Of a DNA stretch of 64,000 nucleotides, positions 26,282-36,151 are shown piece after piece. The stretch spans positions 248,001 to 312,000 of the forward strand of contig NZ_QUHC01000003.1 of assembly GCF_003479425.1 (NCBI RefSeq). Direction: 5' to 3'. The notes below the pieces were generated by a model, which was not told where the DNA came from, ran no database searches, and saw only the letters and a list, made by a program, of their open reading frames with translations. A program made the position numbers and the translations under genes. This DNA comes from Odoribacter sp. AF15-53. GTDB taxonomy: Bacteria > Bacteroidota > Bacteroidia > Bacteroidales > Marinifilaceae. Position 1 is the stretch's first letter, and every line of letters starts with the position of its first letter.

Positions 26282-27421
26282 TTAGTCGTATATTTCTTGC
26301 ATTGCCGCATCCAGCCATCCGCCCCGTGCGTTTACGCTAAGAATATTTCCTTGGGCATCCACGAGAATGGAGGAAGGAACACCTGTCAGGTTATAGGCTT
26401 TGAATGCTGATTCTTCCGGGGATGTTCTCCGGTCGAGTAATTGGCCCCAGGATAAGTTTTCTTCCTTTAAGGCCGTGAGCCAGTTTTCCCGCTTCGAGTC
26501 GATGGATATACTCACGATATTAAATCCTTTCGGGTGATATTTTTCGTATGTTTTCCGGATGTGGGGGAATTCTGCCCGGCAGGGGTTACACCAAGAAGCC
26601 CAGAATTCGATCAGGGTAACGTGTCCCGGCTCTACAAAGTCGGAGATTTTTTTGCTGCTTCCGTCGGGAGCGGTGAGTTCTTTATCGAGGAAAGGTTGTC
26701 CGATGAATACTTGTTTACGTTGAATCGTTTCCCGGAGTGATTTCCCCATTTCGGATTCTTGTAAACGGGGAGATAATGTCGTGAACAGTTGCTCAATCTC
26801 TTTCAGGGAAAGCGATGAATTGCCTTTACAGAGTTCTTGAGCGACGTGTAAGCTAATCACGGATTCGGGATGATCTTTGATATATTGTATTTGGGCTTTT
26901 TGTATCTTTTGCGCTTTCGCTGTTGTTTGTTTGGCCAGGTCTATCGCTTTGGCCAGATCTTTACCGTCGTAGTAGGCTTGTGTGTAAGCGGTGAATGTTT
27001 TTTTGCGATCGGCCTGAAGCGGTTGAATCTGGTCCATATAGTTCTGGAAAGCATCTTGCGTGTTGCTTCCCGAGATGTTGAACACGGGTGTTTTGCCTGA
27101 ATTGTCACAAACCGCTTTCACGGCTGTACTGTCAAGGAAGAGCGAGAAATTGACCAACTTGCCCCGATCCGAGCGATTATTGGGATCAAGGTAAATGAGC
27201 ACGCTGCAATAACGGGGTATATCGAATTTCCCTTCCAGGAGGAATTTGCCATTCGATATTTTGGTACTGTCAATGGCGTAAGGTTGATTTATGTCATTAA
27301 GCATCAGGAATACAGGCTTGCCTTCCCAAGCTTCGGGTACCTCCCCCGAAAGGGAGTACCCGTTGTGTTGTGTACAACTGACTATGGATAGAATGAGCGT
27401 GATAAATAAAATGTATTTCAT
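26282..27421 (-). CDS. TlpA-like thioredoxin lipoprotein with WCNPC active site (locus C)
   Basis: 379 residues with a lipoprotein signal (Cys in LSIVSCTQHNG). The N-terminal DUF4369-like beta domain (about 20-115) leads to a helical linker and a TlpA/AhpC-type thioredoxin domain. The active site is W277-C-N-P-C281, with Asn-Pro instead of the usual Gly-Pro; this should change its redox behaviour relative to its neighbour (inference). The cis-Pro loop is present (LTGVPSSILV). It closely resembles the locus D thioredoxin at 49232, including the ending around GGWLDAAMQEIYD versus GAQLDAVLEEIYD. It starts 3 nt after the PKD-like gene stop. Confidence 0.88.
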   Translation of the reverse strand: MKYILFITLILSIVSCTQHNGYSLSGEVPEAWEGKPVFLMLNDINQPYAIDSTKISNGKFLLEGKFDIPRYCSVLIYLDPNNRSDRGKLVNFSLFLDSTAVKAVCDNSGKTPVFNISGSNTQDAFQNYMDQIQPLQADRKKTFTAYTQAYYDGKDLAKAIDLAKQTTAKAQKIQKAQIQYIKDHPESVISLHVAQELCKGNSSLSLKEIEQLFTTLSPRLQESEMGKSLRETIQRKQVFIGQPFLDKELTAPDGSSKKISDFVEPGHVTLIEFWASWCNPCRAEFPHIRKTYEKYHPKGFNIVSISIDSKRENWLTALKEENLSWGQLLDRRTSPEESAFKAYNLTGVPSSILVDAQGNILSVNARGGWLDAAMQEIYD

Positions 27422-27424
27422 TTT

Positions 27425-29074
27425 TTATTCTTGAGTTATAGGTTCTTTATAGATAATATCCACGATTCTGCCGAAACCGGAATGGTATTCTTTGTAATCG
27501 GTTATTTGCGCGAGGTTATCAACGGCCTCGTATACCCTGAGTTCGCCTCCGTCAGTACCGCCCTTGTCGCTACCCACGATTAGATCGTAAGAACGTCTGG
27601 CATTTTCTGCATTCCTGTATAAATAGAATTTCAGGCATGTAATTTCTCCCGGAACTTCGAATTGAAATTCGGCAGAAGGAGTACTCGTGTCGAGATTCAC
27701 CCGGTAAACCTTTCCATCCACGGCATAAAACATTTGATCGTTTAAAGGACTGAATGCAAAATGTTCTGCTCGCGTGATATCGGTACAGTTGGAGAGGTTC
27801 GCGTAGTGAGTTTTTGTGTATGCCGGCATACCCATCAGTGCCATATAATAATCGTCTAATGCAATTCCGTAGAGATGATAAATCCCGTTATTCTCCAAGA
27901 TTGTAAACGTGATGTTGTTGAAGAAACCGAAGCCGGGCATCATGGCGGATTCGGAGTATTTACGTCCGCTATTTTCCATGTAAACATAGTTGTACCCTAT
28001 CGGGAATGAAAAAGCGTTGCCTCCGGCTTCATCGTCGCTCATGTTCAAGCAACCGACGGTTTGATCTCCGGTTAATCCCCCATACATACCTCCCGGGTGA
28101 TAAACAAATTGTTTGTGGTCTAAATCATAGAACATGAATACCGGAGCATATTGCATCGGGTTCGTGATGTTACATCCCACGTATGGTGCGATTTGTATAT
28201 ATTCTTTCGTGTTATCGTCATTACGAAGATAATTTAATCTTGATTCCCATAACGCCTCGGTTCCGTAACTGAAATTGCTACTGTATATTCCGTCGGATGT
28301 TACCATCATGCGGAAATAAGTTGCTGATGTGATATGAGTCGGTTTGGCATCGCTCATATCCCCCATTTCGTATTTCATGAGGTATTCTTCTTTCCATTCG
28401 AAAGCATCTTTATGCAACCGGGTAGTTCCTTCTTCGGTAAGTAAATAGAACGGGGAGGTTGGATCTACTTGTTGTACGGCACTCATGTCTTCTTTGCTTT
28501 CTGGACTAAGAGCGATAAGTGCTAACGGTCCTTTCTTGAAAGGTATATCCGAATCGGCGAGCATATCTTTCGAATGCACTTCTTCTCCTAATACGGTAGA
28601 GATCATGTCTAAGCGGACATTACCATTTTCGGAGCATAGAAGAACCCATCCCTCGGAAGTTGTCGTGACAACGGAGAGATTCGCCTGCTGTTGGTAAAAT
28701 ACGTCCAGTTGTTTGTCCTTTACCGTGTAAATCAATTTATAAGGACCGGGGCGTAAAGATATAATATCGTTAAATTCTTTTGTGGTTGCCAACACTTCTC
28801 TTGCGGTGTCTGTTTCGTCTTCCGCTTCAAATTGACGGATTACCAGCCACTCGTATTCATAGCGATTCTCGTCGGCTTGTAAACCGTCTAACTGCACGGG
28901 AATAGATAAATTTTGATAGGCCAGAGCCGTGATGGAATTGCTGATGCCTTCAATTTTTACTTCCGGGATATCGTGGTAATTGTAATTACCTTTATCGTCC
29001 GCGCAAGCACTGATTCCACTCGCTATTACAATGAGTAAAAAAAGCGATTTTATCTTGTATAATATCTGTTTCAT
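27425..29074 (-). CDS. PKD-like family lipoprotein (locus C)
   Basis: 549 residues with a lipoprotein signal (Cys in GISACADDKGNYNYHD). The DDKGNYxYHD start is the hallmark shared with the locus E protein at 58107. A PKD/Ig-like beta domain occupies about residues 30-135, ending near QANLSVVTTTSEGWVLLCSE. The remainder is a long beta-rich region ending in GFGRIVDIIYK. The family is found in susCD operons; its ligand is unknown. It is probably surface exposed with SusD and the DUF4843 protein (inference). It is separated by 20 nt from the DUF4843 gene and by 3 nt from the next thioredoxin gene. Confidence 0.78.
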   Translation of the reverse strand: MKQILYKIKSLFLLIVIASGISACADDKGNYNYHDIPEVKIEGISNSITALAYQNLSIPVQLDGLQADENRYEYEWLVIRQFEAEDETDTAREVLATTKEFNDIISLRPGPYKLIYTVKDKQLDVFYQQQANLSVVTTTSEGWVLLCSENGNVRLDMISTVLGEEVHSKDMLADSDIPFKKGPLALIALSPESKEDMSAVQQVDPTSPFYLLTEEGTTRLHKDAFEWKEEYLMKYEMGDMSDAKPTHITSATYFRMMVTSDGIYSSNFSYGTEALWESRLNYLRNDDNTKEYIQIAPYVGCNITNPMQYAPVFMFYDLDHKQFVYHPGGMYGGLTGDQTVGCLNMSDDEAGGNAFSFPIGYNYVYMENSGRKYSESAMMPGFGFFNNITFTILENNGIYHLYGIALDDYYMALMGMPAYTKTHYANLSNCTDITRAEHFAFSPLNDQMFYAVDGKVYRVNLDTSTPSAEFQFEVPGEITCLKFYLYRNAENARRSYDLIVGSDKGGTDGGELRVYEAVDNLAQITDYKEYHSGFGRIVDIIYKEPITQE

Positions 29075-29094
29075 AATCAGTCTTTTTGTTGTAG

Positions 29095-29841
29095 TTAAAA
29101 GATGGGAGTTCCGTTCTCGTCAAAGATTTCCGGATCGGGATTCTCTAGTAACAATTGTTCCGCTACATATTTTACCATTTCAGACATTAAATACTGGAAC
29201 CGGAAAGATGAAATTTTTGACGCATCATTAAAGTCCGAACGCGGGATGTCCATTACCCGGCAGGTCAGGAAGAAACGTTGAGGGGTAAATGGGTATATAT
29301 AAGTGTACCAAGCGGCCGGAGCCTCGGTGAATAGCTCCGAGAACTCGATTTTATGACGCATGGTAGAGACATCCGTACCGCTTTGAATATCCGTGATCTC
29401 GTGCGTGATGATTGGTCTGAAATACTCGTTCTCTTCAATGGCGATTTCGATTGTTTTGGCTTCTTCCTGCAGAGCGGTCGAACGCTTCAATGTAATTTCA
29501 TAATTGAATGAACTGGCTCCCGCAGGCAATACCGGGTTGGCGGGTAACACGAAATCATCGCCTTCCTTGGCACTTCCCCCGACAACCTTGATGTTTACGG
29601 GACGAGGCTCATCGGTAGCCTTCCCGACTAGTTGAACCGGGATGGATACAATGGCTTCGTTTTGCGATTCCTCGATGTACACGAACGTGAAATTCGTGCT
29701 GTCTGTCAGTATATTTCCTACTCTTATACGTTGGTTGAAATAGATTCCTTCATCGGCACTATAGGTATTAATCTCTTCTTCAGAGCAAGCGGTTAATCCT
29801 ATAATGAGCATAATCCATATAAATATATTTCTTGTTTTCAT
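29095..29841 (-). CDS. DUF4843-type lipoprotein (locus C)
   Basis: 248 residues with a lipoprotein signal (Cys in GLTACSEEEIN). After an early GIYFNQRI segment comes a VSIPVQLVGKATDEPRPVNI strand pair, the pattern shared with the proteins at 3896 (VNLAGEAAREGRPV) and 57331 (VQLMGNASEQPRKY). Beta-rich throughout. The family's function is not established. Genes for SusD and the PKD-like protein flank it at 10 and 20 nt, the same order as in loci A and E. Confidence 0.78.
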   Translation of the reverse strand: MKTRNIFIWIMLIIGLTACSEEEINTYSADEGIYFNQRIRVGNILTDSTNFTFVYIEESQNEAIVSIPVQLVGKATDEPRPVNIKVVGGSAKEGDDFVLPANPVLPAGASSFNYEITLKRSTALQEEAKTIEIAIEENEYFRPIITHEITDIQSGTDVSTMRHKIEFSELFTEAPAAWYTYIYPFTPQRFFLTCRVMDIPRSDFNDASKISSFRFQYLMSEMVKYVAEQLLLENPDPEIFDENGTPIF

Positions 29842-29851
29842 GATTTGCGTA

Positions 29852-31312
29852 TTATTGTCTGTTATTGATTTCCGTGTCGGGTAAAGGCACCACGAAAACT
29901 TGGGTTGATGCCGATTGTCCCATAGGTCTACTTCCGCTACTATTCGTTCTATTTAAGATTGTTGTAAACGTTCGTTTGTAGAAATAGAACAATTGTCCTT
30001 CACCATACAATTCGCGCATGTATTCGTAGGTCAACTCGGTTACGGTTAGTGAACCCAGATTCGAAATGCCTCGTTTATTTCTCAACGTGTTGATGTATGG
30101 AAGTCCGTCATTCAAAGTTTCCGGTTCGCTTTCCGCGGCGATCAAATACATTTCTCCTAGTCTTAACATGGGAATCATCGTATTCTGTATCAGCCCGGTG
30201 GTGCTCATGTCATTGTATTTATAGAAGTATCGGGCACCGCTTGTCAATCCGGGAAGCGTAGCCTGTTCCCAGTTGGCTTCAAAACGAGTGTCGCTTGTGG
30301 TAGAGGAACCCGGTGCCGAATACAAGAAGTTCAATAATTTCTCATCCATGGTAAATATAAATGACGGATTGCGGGACGGGTCGTGATAATTTTTGAATAA
30401 CAGAACCCGATTCGTGTTCGTTAGGGCAAATAAGACCTCTGACGAGAAAATCCGGTCACTCTTTGCATCCGTTCTTTCCGTAAATGGGAATGTCCCTGCT
30501 TCTGCTGCCGTGATCACCTTCTTGGCGTAGGTGGAAGCATTGGTTTTATCCCCGGCATAGAGATAAACCCGTGCCATGAGGCCTTGTACCGCATAGTAAT
30601 TTAGGCGTAATGCCCGGTAACGCAGGAAATTGGATTCATTCCCAGCCGCTTCCATTAAAGTGCCTTTCGTGATGATGGGGTCGTTTGCCAATGCTTTTTC
30701 CGCTTCTTGTAAATCACTGATGATATATTCCATTACTTTGTTTGCGGGTAATAAATCATTTACATCCGGTGATTGGTGTAAATAGTAGGGAATACACACG
30801 TTTTCCGGGTTGTTCATGTAAATCGGTCCAAACAGGCGTAACATATCGAAGTGCAACATGGCGCGCAAAGCCAAGGCTTCTCCTCGGATAATGTCGTAAT
30901 TGATCCCCGTGAAGAGTGATTCCCGGTTTTCAATGTTATCGAGAATTTTGTTACAGTTCATGATCAGTGCGTAAGCCTTTTCCCACACTTTATCCAAGCG
31001 TCCCCGCCAGTATTCCGTGCTGTAAGTATAATTGTTCAAATCAATATAATTTCCCCATTTTCCTTGGTCATCGCCGATCTTGTAGGCTCCGCCCATGAGT
31101 TCGAGCATCTCTACCGTGAGGGTACTTCCGTAAAGGTTCTCGTCGTTCAACTCGATGTACACGCCGTTCAGTAATTTCTGGAAACCGGTTTCCGAGTTCA
31201 ATAGGTCTTCTTCCGCTATCTGGTCGTAAGGTTTCACGTCCAACCAATTGTCGCAAGCCCCGAAAACAAGGGAGCAACATATAAGCGTGATTAATTGTAT
31301 TTTTCTTTTCAT
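29852..31312 (-). CDS. SusD/RagB family surface lipoprotein (locus C)
   Basis: 486 residues with a lipoprotein signal (Cys in LVFGACDNWLDV). It has the SusD landmarks EALALRAMLHFDMLRLFGPI in the TPR-like half and MLRLGEMYLIAAESEPE, then RELYGEGQLFYFYKR, in the RagB half. It is paralogous to the SusD proteins of loci A and E and pairs with the SusC at 31324. Spacing to SusC is 11 nt. As a lid on the SusC channel it should determine ligand capture; the ligand is unknown. Confidence 0.95.
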   Translation of the reverse strand: MKRKIQLITLICCSLVFGACDNWLDVKPYDQIAEEDLLNSETGFQKLLNGVYIELNDENLYGSTLTVEMLELMGGAYKIGDDQGKWGNYIDLNNYTYSTEYWRGRLDKVWEKAYALIMNCNKILDNIENRESLFTGINYDIIRGEALALRAMLHFDMLRLFGPIYMNNPENVCIPYYLHQSPDVNDLLPANKVMEYIISDLQEAEKALANDPIITKGTLMEAAGNESNFLRYRALRLNYYAVQGLMARVYLYAGDKTNASTYAKKVITAAEAGTFPFTERTDAKSDRIFSSEVLFALTNTNRVLLFKNYHDPSRNPSFIFTMDEKLLNFLYSAPGSSTTSDTRFEANWEQATLPGLTSGARYFYKYNDMSTTGLIQNTMIPMLRLGEMYLIAAESEPETLNDGLPYINTLRNKRGISNLGSLTVTELTYEYMRELYGEGQLFYFYKRTFTTILNRTNSSGSRPMGQSASTQVFVVPLPDTEINNRQ

Positions 31313-31323
31313 AATTCTTCCGT

Positions 31324-34300
31324 TTAAAAAGTTGCAGATATAGAGAACGACATCGTGCGTGCGAAAGGATAGTCTATGCCTCGCTCGCTCTTTACCGACG
31401 AAACTCTGAAAATATCGTTCATGTTGGCTTGTACGGTTAGTGTAGATAACCCGACATGCTTGATGAAAGGTTGGGTGAACTCGTAACCGATGTTGAAAGA
31501 TTCTCCGCTCAGCGTGTTTTCATCCATCACGAAACGGGAAGAGGTTTCGGTTGTTTGGAAAAGAGAAATTCTTTTGAATTTGGCCTCTTGTCCCGGTGTA
31601 CTCCAACGGTCGTACAAAGCCCGTTTATCTTGATTATAATTGATACTTTCTCTGTCGATATTTTCTACCTTTTCGTAAAGAGCGCTATTGAAAACTTGAC
31701 CTCCTAACTGGTAACGCAGGTAACATCCGAACGAGAAACCTTTGTAGTAAAGGGTTGTGCCGAGTACTCCTTCGAGTTTCGGTTCCGTGTTTCCGACCAC
31801 GACCTCATCATTTTTGTCATACGTGAAGGTGTAAGTACCGTCTTTCTTGATAAACAAATCCTGACCTGTCGCCGGATCTATACCTGCCGATCTTACCGCC
31901 CAAATATCGGTAGGGCTACCGCCGTCATAGTATCTGGTCGTGTTCAAATTGTTTTGATTCTGTTCGTTCATCGACTGCAAACTGTTCCCAATCTTAGAAT
32001 ATTTTGATTTGGCATGCGTCCCGTTGAGGCTGATATTCCATACAAAACGTTCTTGCGGGCGGTAAATGGGAGAAACTTTTAATGTTACCTCGATACCGTC
32101 TGTTTTCAGTTGCCCCATGTTCATCATAACACTCTTCACCCCGATAGAGCTTGGTGTCGTGATCGCTGCTACCAGCGGGTCGGTCTTTTTCCGGTATAAA
32201 TCCAAGGTGACATTCACACGCTCGTTGAACATCGTGATATCGGTTCCCAAGCTGTAATTGATGGTTTCCTGCCATGCCAGATCGGGATTACCTAATCCTT
32301 CAAGAATAACTCCGGTTCCGAAAATATTGCTCATCCAGTGCGTGAATGCGTAGGTCGAGAATGCTTGATAAGAAGCGAAATTCTGATTTCCGGGGTTTCC
32401 GACGGAACCTCTGAGTTTTAATAGCTGGAAGAAATCGCAATTCTCCATGAATTTTTCGGAGTGGATATTCCAACCTAAACCGATAGACCACGTGTTCCTG
32501 AAGCGGTTGTTTGTCCCGAACACGGAAGTTCCGTCACTGCGGTAGTTGAAGTCAAAGAGGTAACGGTTGTCGTAAGCGTATCCCCCGTTGATGTAGAAAC
32601 TGGCGGCACGTGTTTTGCTTTCCGTGTAAGTCGGTTTAGATCCTGCCGGATAGCTGTTGGCGAAAGACGGGGCGTCAAATTCATCTTCTGTAAACCCGAT
32701 TGCCTTATAACCGTTTCGGGTATTTTCCTTGGTGCTGAAATTGAATCCTGCCACGGCATTTACCATGTGTTTCCCGGCGAATAGATGTCCGTAAGTGACG
32801 GAAATGTCTCCTTCGTAATTCAGGTTTTTCGATTGAGTATTCGTGTAAAGTCCTTTTTCCGTGTCGCTCATCTCGTCAAAATCACTGTGTTGAGGAGAAA
32901 GACGTACTTCGGCTGTCGAACTATTTTTGGTAATTCCGAACTTGGCCCTTGCACGCAGGTCGTTCGTGGCAAACCATTCGAGGATAAAATTATTCGTGAA
33001 CCCGAATTGATCTTGCACGTCGTAATTATTCAAGTGTGCATTCCACAAGGGATTGGGTACGGAATATTCTTCCGGATCTTCCGTGTAATATAAATATTTG
33101 TCTATACCGCCTTCGCTATTGTATTTTCTGAAATAAGGATTAGCTTTAGCGTATTCCGAGAAAAGAACAGCCGGGTTATTCGTTTTCATGTAATCCAGTA
33201 TAAATTTATTGCTGAATTGGAATTTTCCCGTGCGGTAAACCAAGTCGATATTTCCGCTTATCGTTTGACGGTCGGAACCTTTCATGACTCCTTGCGTGTT
33301 GCCGTAACTTAACCCGAGACCGTATCTGATGCGTTCCTCGCCTCCTTCGGCATAGAGGTTGTGTTTCTGAACGAAACCCGTGCGAATCGGTTCGCTGAGC
33401 CAGTAGGTATTAACGCCGCGTTCGATCTCTTGTAAACGTTGATTTCTGAGGTTATCCAATTCGATTTGATCCATCGGATTGCTCCTCGTGCTGGTGTACC
33501 TTCCCGCTCTGGTTTCGAACTCCAGTTTCTCCCGTGCGTTCATCAGATTGTAGTCCGACAGGTCAGCCATGGTGATGCTGAAATCTCCCTTGTATGAGAG
33601 TGAAAGTACGCCTTTTTCCGGGACTTTCGTTTCAATCACTAATACGCCGTTGGCGGCTCTCGAACCGTAGATTGCCGTGGAGGCGGCATCCTTCAAAAGT
33701 GTTACGGATGCTACCCGGTTCATGTTCAAGTCCATGACGGTCTGTAAATCTGTTTCGAAACCATCTAGGATAAACAGCGGCTGGTTCGGGTCTGTACCGT
33801 ACTCTTCTTTCAATCCCATAACACTACTCTTGCCACGTATCTCCACGTCTGGCAGTCGGTTTGGGTCTGATCCGAATTGATTGTTGACATTAATTTTGAA
33901 AGAGGGATCGAGTGTTCTGATACTTTGGAGTACATTTTGCGTACCGGCAGCTTTCAGGTCTTCCACTTTATACGTGCTTGCCGATCCCGTGAAGCTTTCC
34001 TTTTTTCTCCGGTAGATTCCGGTTACAACCACGTCTTCGATGGCTTCCACAGCCGGGGCGAGTTGGATTTTCTGGAATTCGGTGATGTTATTTCCGTTGA
34101 ATTTCTTTACTAATCTTTCGTAACCGATGAAGGAGAATATAATGTTGTAGTTTCCCGAATCAATAGGGAAAGTGAATTCTCCGTTACCGTTAGTGGCAGT
34201 ACCTTGCTGGGTTCCTTCGATCATGACGGTTACGCCGGGAAGAGGTTCCTGGGTATCCTTGTCGAATACAACTCCTTTTAGCTCGATCAGTTTTAGTTGC

Positions 34301-34680
34301 GGCTTGTTGGTTTGTGCCGGGCGTTGTACGATAACGATGGTTTTATCTTCCAGTTTGTACGTGAAGGGTGTTTTGTCTAACACGAATTCCAGTACTTGTG
34401 CTAACGGGGTATTCGTGAATTCTTTGGAAATGCGTTTGTCACACGCATTGACTTGTCCGGCATTATAGAAGAATTCCATACCCGTGGCGGTGCTGATTTT
34501 CTTGATCGCATCCAAGAGGGAAGAATTTTCCAGTTTAAGATTGAGTCGCGTGTCCTGAGCATGAGAATTGTATGTCATACTGCAAAATGCAATGATCAGG
34601 AAAAGAGGCAAGATCATTTTTCCCAAGAACTGAGTCCAGGGAATTACTTGTCTAAGATTTGATGAAGTGTCTTCTTTCAT
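31324..34680 (-). CDS. SusC-type TonB-dependent receptor with STN signalling domain (locus C)
   Basis: 1,118 residues. Signal peptide about 1-41. An STN (secretin/TonB short N-terminal) domain at ~46-118 (SLLDAIKKISTATGMEFFYN) is the part of such receptors that talks to a FecR anti-sigma factor. A carboxypeptidase-regulatory-like domain (about 133-212, EPLPGVTVMIEGTQQG), then EDVVVTGIYRRKKESFTGSA, a plug with SVTLLKDAASTAIYGSRAA, and a barrel ending SISATF follow. The FecR and sigma genes lie directly upstream, so expression is probably induced by the ligand bound at this receptor. It is the closest relative, by shared segments, of the locus A and E barrels. Confidence 0.95.
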   Translation of the reverse strand: MKEDTSSNLRQVIPWTQFLGKMILPLFLIIAFCSMTYNSHAQDTRLNLKLENSSLLDAIKKISTATGMEFFYNAGQVNACDKRISKEFTNTPLAQVLEFVLDKTPFTYKLEDKTIVIVQRPAQTNKPQLKLIELKGVVFDKDTQEPLPGVTVMIEGTQQGTATNGNGEFTFPIDSGNYNIIFSFIGYERLVKKFNGNNITEFQKIQLAPAVEAIEDVVVTGIYRRKKESFTGSASTYKVEDLKAAGTQNVLQSIRTLDPSFKINVNNQFGSDPNRLPDVEIRGKSSVMGLKEEYGTDPNQPLFILDGFETDLQTVMDLNMNRVASVTLLKDAASTAIYGSRAANGVLVIETKVPEKGVLSLSYKGDFSITMADLSDYNLMNAREKLEFETRAGRYTSTRSNPMDQIELDNLRNQRLQEIERGVNTYWLSEPIRTGFVQKHNLYAEGGEERIRYGLGLSYGNTQGVMKGSDRQTISGNIDLVYRTGKFQFSNKFILDYMKTNNPAVLFSEYAKANPYFRKYNSEGGIDKYLYYTEDPEEYSVPNPLWNAHLNNYDVQDQFGFTNNFILEWFATNDLRARAKFGITKNSSTAEVRLSPQHSDFDEMSDTEKGLYTNTQSKNLNYEGDISVTYGHLFAGKHMVNAVAGFNFSTKENTRNGYKAIGFTEDEFDAPSFANSYPAGSKPTYTESKTRAASFYINGGYAYDNRYLFDFNYRSDGTSVFGTNNRFRNTWSIGLGWNIHSEKFMENCDFFQLLKLRGSVGNPGNQNFASYQAFSTYAFTHWMSNIFGTGVILEGLGNPDLAWQETINYSLGTDITMFNERVNVTLDLYRKKTDPLVAAITTPSSIGVKSVMMNMGQLKTDGIEVTLKVSPIYRPQERFVWNISLNGTHAKSKYSKIGNSLQSMNEQNQNNLNTTRYYDGGSPTDIWAVRSAGIDPATGQDLFIKKDGTYTFTYDKNDEVVVGNTEPKLEGVLGTTLYYKGFSFGCYLRYQLGGQVFNSALYEKVENIDRESINYNQDKRALYDRWSTPGQEAKFKRISLFQTTETSSRFVMDENTLSGESFNIGYEFTQPFIKHVGLSTLTVQANMNDIFRVSSVKSERGIDYPFARTMSFSISATF

Positions 34681-35016
34681 GATATTTGTTTTACTGTTAT
34701 TAGTTGATTTTTAGTTCTTTATTTGTTTTCTGAACCCTTTTGTTAAGGGCTACAAATCTTAGGGCTTTATCCGTGATAAAGTCTGTCCTTTTTTGTAATG
34801 AGTTATTATTTACATTTTATGCCTTTCGCCAATAGTTTAAAATTATTCTTTGTACTACAGCTTTCAAGGTATCCTGTCCGGTATTGTTCTTTTTTTCATG
34901 TCGTTTGATAGTTAGGTATTTATATTTGGTTTCCTTTTTTTTTGAGTATACAATTCCCCTAGGCATTATATTTCAATAATGTCCTCGGTCTGATGTTCAA
35001 TATGCTATTTTCTTTT
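34681..35016. other. 336-bp spacer between fecR and susC of locus C
   Basis: No gene seen. On the minus strand it contains two small hairpins near the SusC start: CTTTAT/ATAAAG (34765-34781) and CCCTT/AAGGG (about 34734-34749). This is where the sigma-dependent promoter of the SusC operon would be expected, but I cannot identify it with confidence. Confidence 0.45.
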
Positions 35017-36090
35017 TTACTTCAGATAAATAATGCCGTTTTCTATGCTACACGTTATATTACTTGTTGTTGTTAATAATTTCGTGATATAGTCTATGCC
35101 TCTTTCATACCGGATCATACCGGAGAAACAAGCATCGTTGTACTTGTCTGCAACTCTTATTTCTATGCCGTACATGCGGGCAAGCTGTTTGGCCAGCACG
35201 GGCAGTTTTTCATCATTAAAATAAAGAACCCCTTCTTTCCACATGGCGAATTCGGATGTGTTTACCTCGTTCTTCGTGACGCCTTTCGTCGTTTTGTTTA
35301 CCCGTACCTGTTCATTGGGTAGAAGGGCAATGGCTTCGGTTCGCATGGGAATAGAGTATTCAATTTTTCCGGTAACTAATGTCGTGATATTTTCCTCGTT
35401 ATCCGAGTAAGCCGAAACGTTGAAGCTGGTTCCCAATACCCGGATGGATTCTCCTCCCGGAACTTCTACGTGGAAGGGTTTGGTGGCATCCGGTTTGACG
35501 TCAAAAAATCCTTCTCCCTCGATCTTCACTCTTCGCTCGTTGGCGGAGGCAAAGGTTGTCGGGTATTCGAGCCACGTGTCCGAATTCAGCCACACGTGGG
35601 TACCGTCCGCTAGTTCCAGATCGAAGCGTTTTCCCGCGGGAACGTATATCTTGAGCGGTTTTCCCTCTTTCAGGATAATTTTCTCTCCCGTGGCGGATTG
35701 TAAGGCCATCTTTGCGTTTTGATCGACATTCATTTTGGCCGATGTATTTAGGTTGGCCACGATGGAATCTCCTATCATGAATTGAACTTTTTGTTCGCAG
35801 ATGGATACACCCATGTCATTTAATTGTGCGAATACAGGTGATTTTTCGGGTGCTTCGGGACGGAATAGCAAAAGTATGAACAGGCATACCACCGCGGCAC
35901 TACTTGAGATGTAGATAACACGGCGTCTGAGGGTATGCCGATGTATTCTCTGTTTCACGTTCCGATAGTTTTCATCCAATATTTGATCCTCGTTTTCCAC
36001 GGGGGGAAGGGAGTTCCATATTTCATCCAGTAACTCTTCCTCGTTTTCCCCTATGGGGCGGTTCAAATATTTTCCTGCATTTGTTTCCAT
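35017..36090 (-). CDS. FecR family anti-sigma factor (locus C)
   Basis: 357 residues. A cytoplasmic N-terminal part (1-57) should bind the sigma factor. One membrane helix lies at about 58-76 (VIYISSSAAVVCLFILLLF). The periplasmic FecR domain contains LELADGTHVWLNSDTWLEYP and RVKIEGEGFFDVKPD. The C-terminal DUF4974-type segment (DEKLPVLAKQLARMYGIEI) should contact the STN domain of SusC. It keeps the sigma factor inactive until the receptor signals. It follows the sigma gene by 61 nt and precedes susC by 336 nt. Confidence 0.93.
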   Translation of the reverse strand: METNAGKYLNRPIGENEEELLDEIWNSLPPVENEDQILDENYRNVKQRIHRHTLRRRVIYISSSAAVVCLFILLLFRPEAPEKSPVFAQLNDMGVSICEQKVQFMIGDSIVANLNTSAKMNVDQNAKMALQSATGEKIILKEGKPLKIYVPAGKRFDLELADGTHVWLNSDTWLEYPTTFASANERRVKIEGEGFFDVKPDATKPFHVEVPGGESIRVLGTSFNVSAYSDNEENITTLVTGKIEYSIPMRTEAIALLPNEQVRVNKTTKGVTKNEVNTSEFAMWKEGVLYFNDEKLPVLAKQLARMYGIEIRVADKYNDACFSGMIRYERGIDYITKLLTTTSNITCSIENGIIYLK

Positions 36091-36151
36091 GCGTATTTTT
36101 CTCTAATCTATATATAATACCTGACTTTTCGAAACTACGTATTCGAAAATG

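Noticed and set aside
26266..26310. Extended start for the last thioredoxin of locus C
   Set aside because: The extension overlaps the preceding gene and would bury the lipoprotein signal; the start at 26265 gives a normal one.
34912..34928. Plus-strand TATATTTG in the fecR-susC spacer of locus C
   Set aside because: A good -7 match, but it points away from any plus-strand gene; likely chance in AT-rich DNA.
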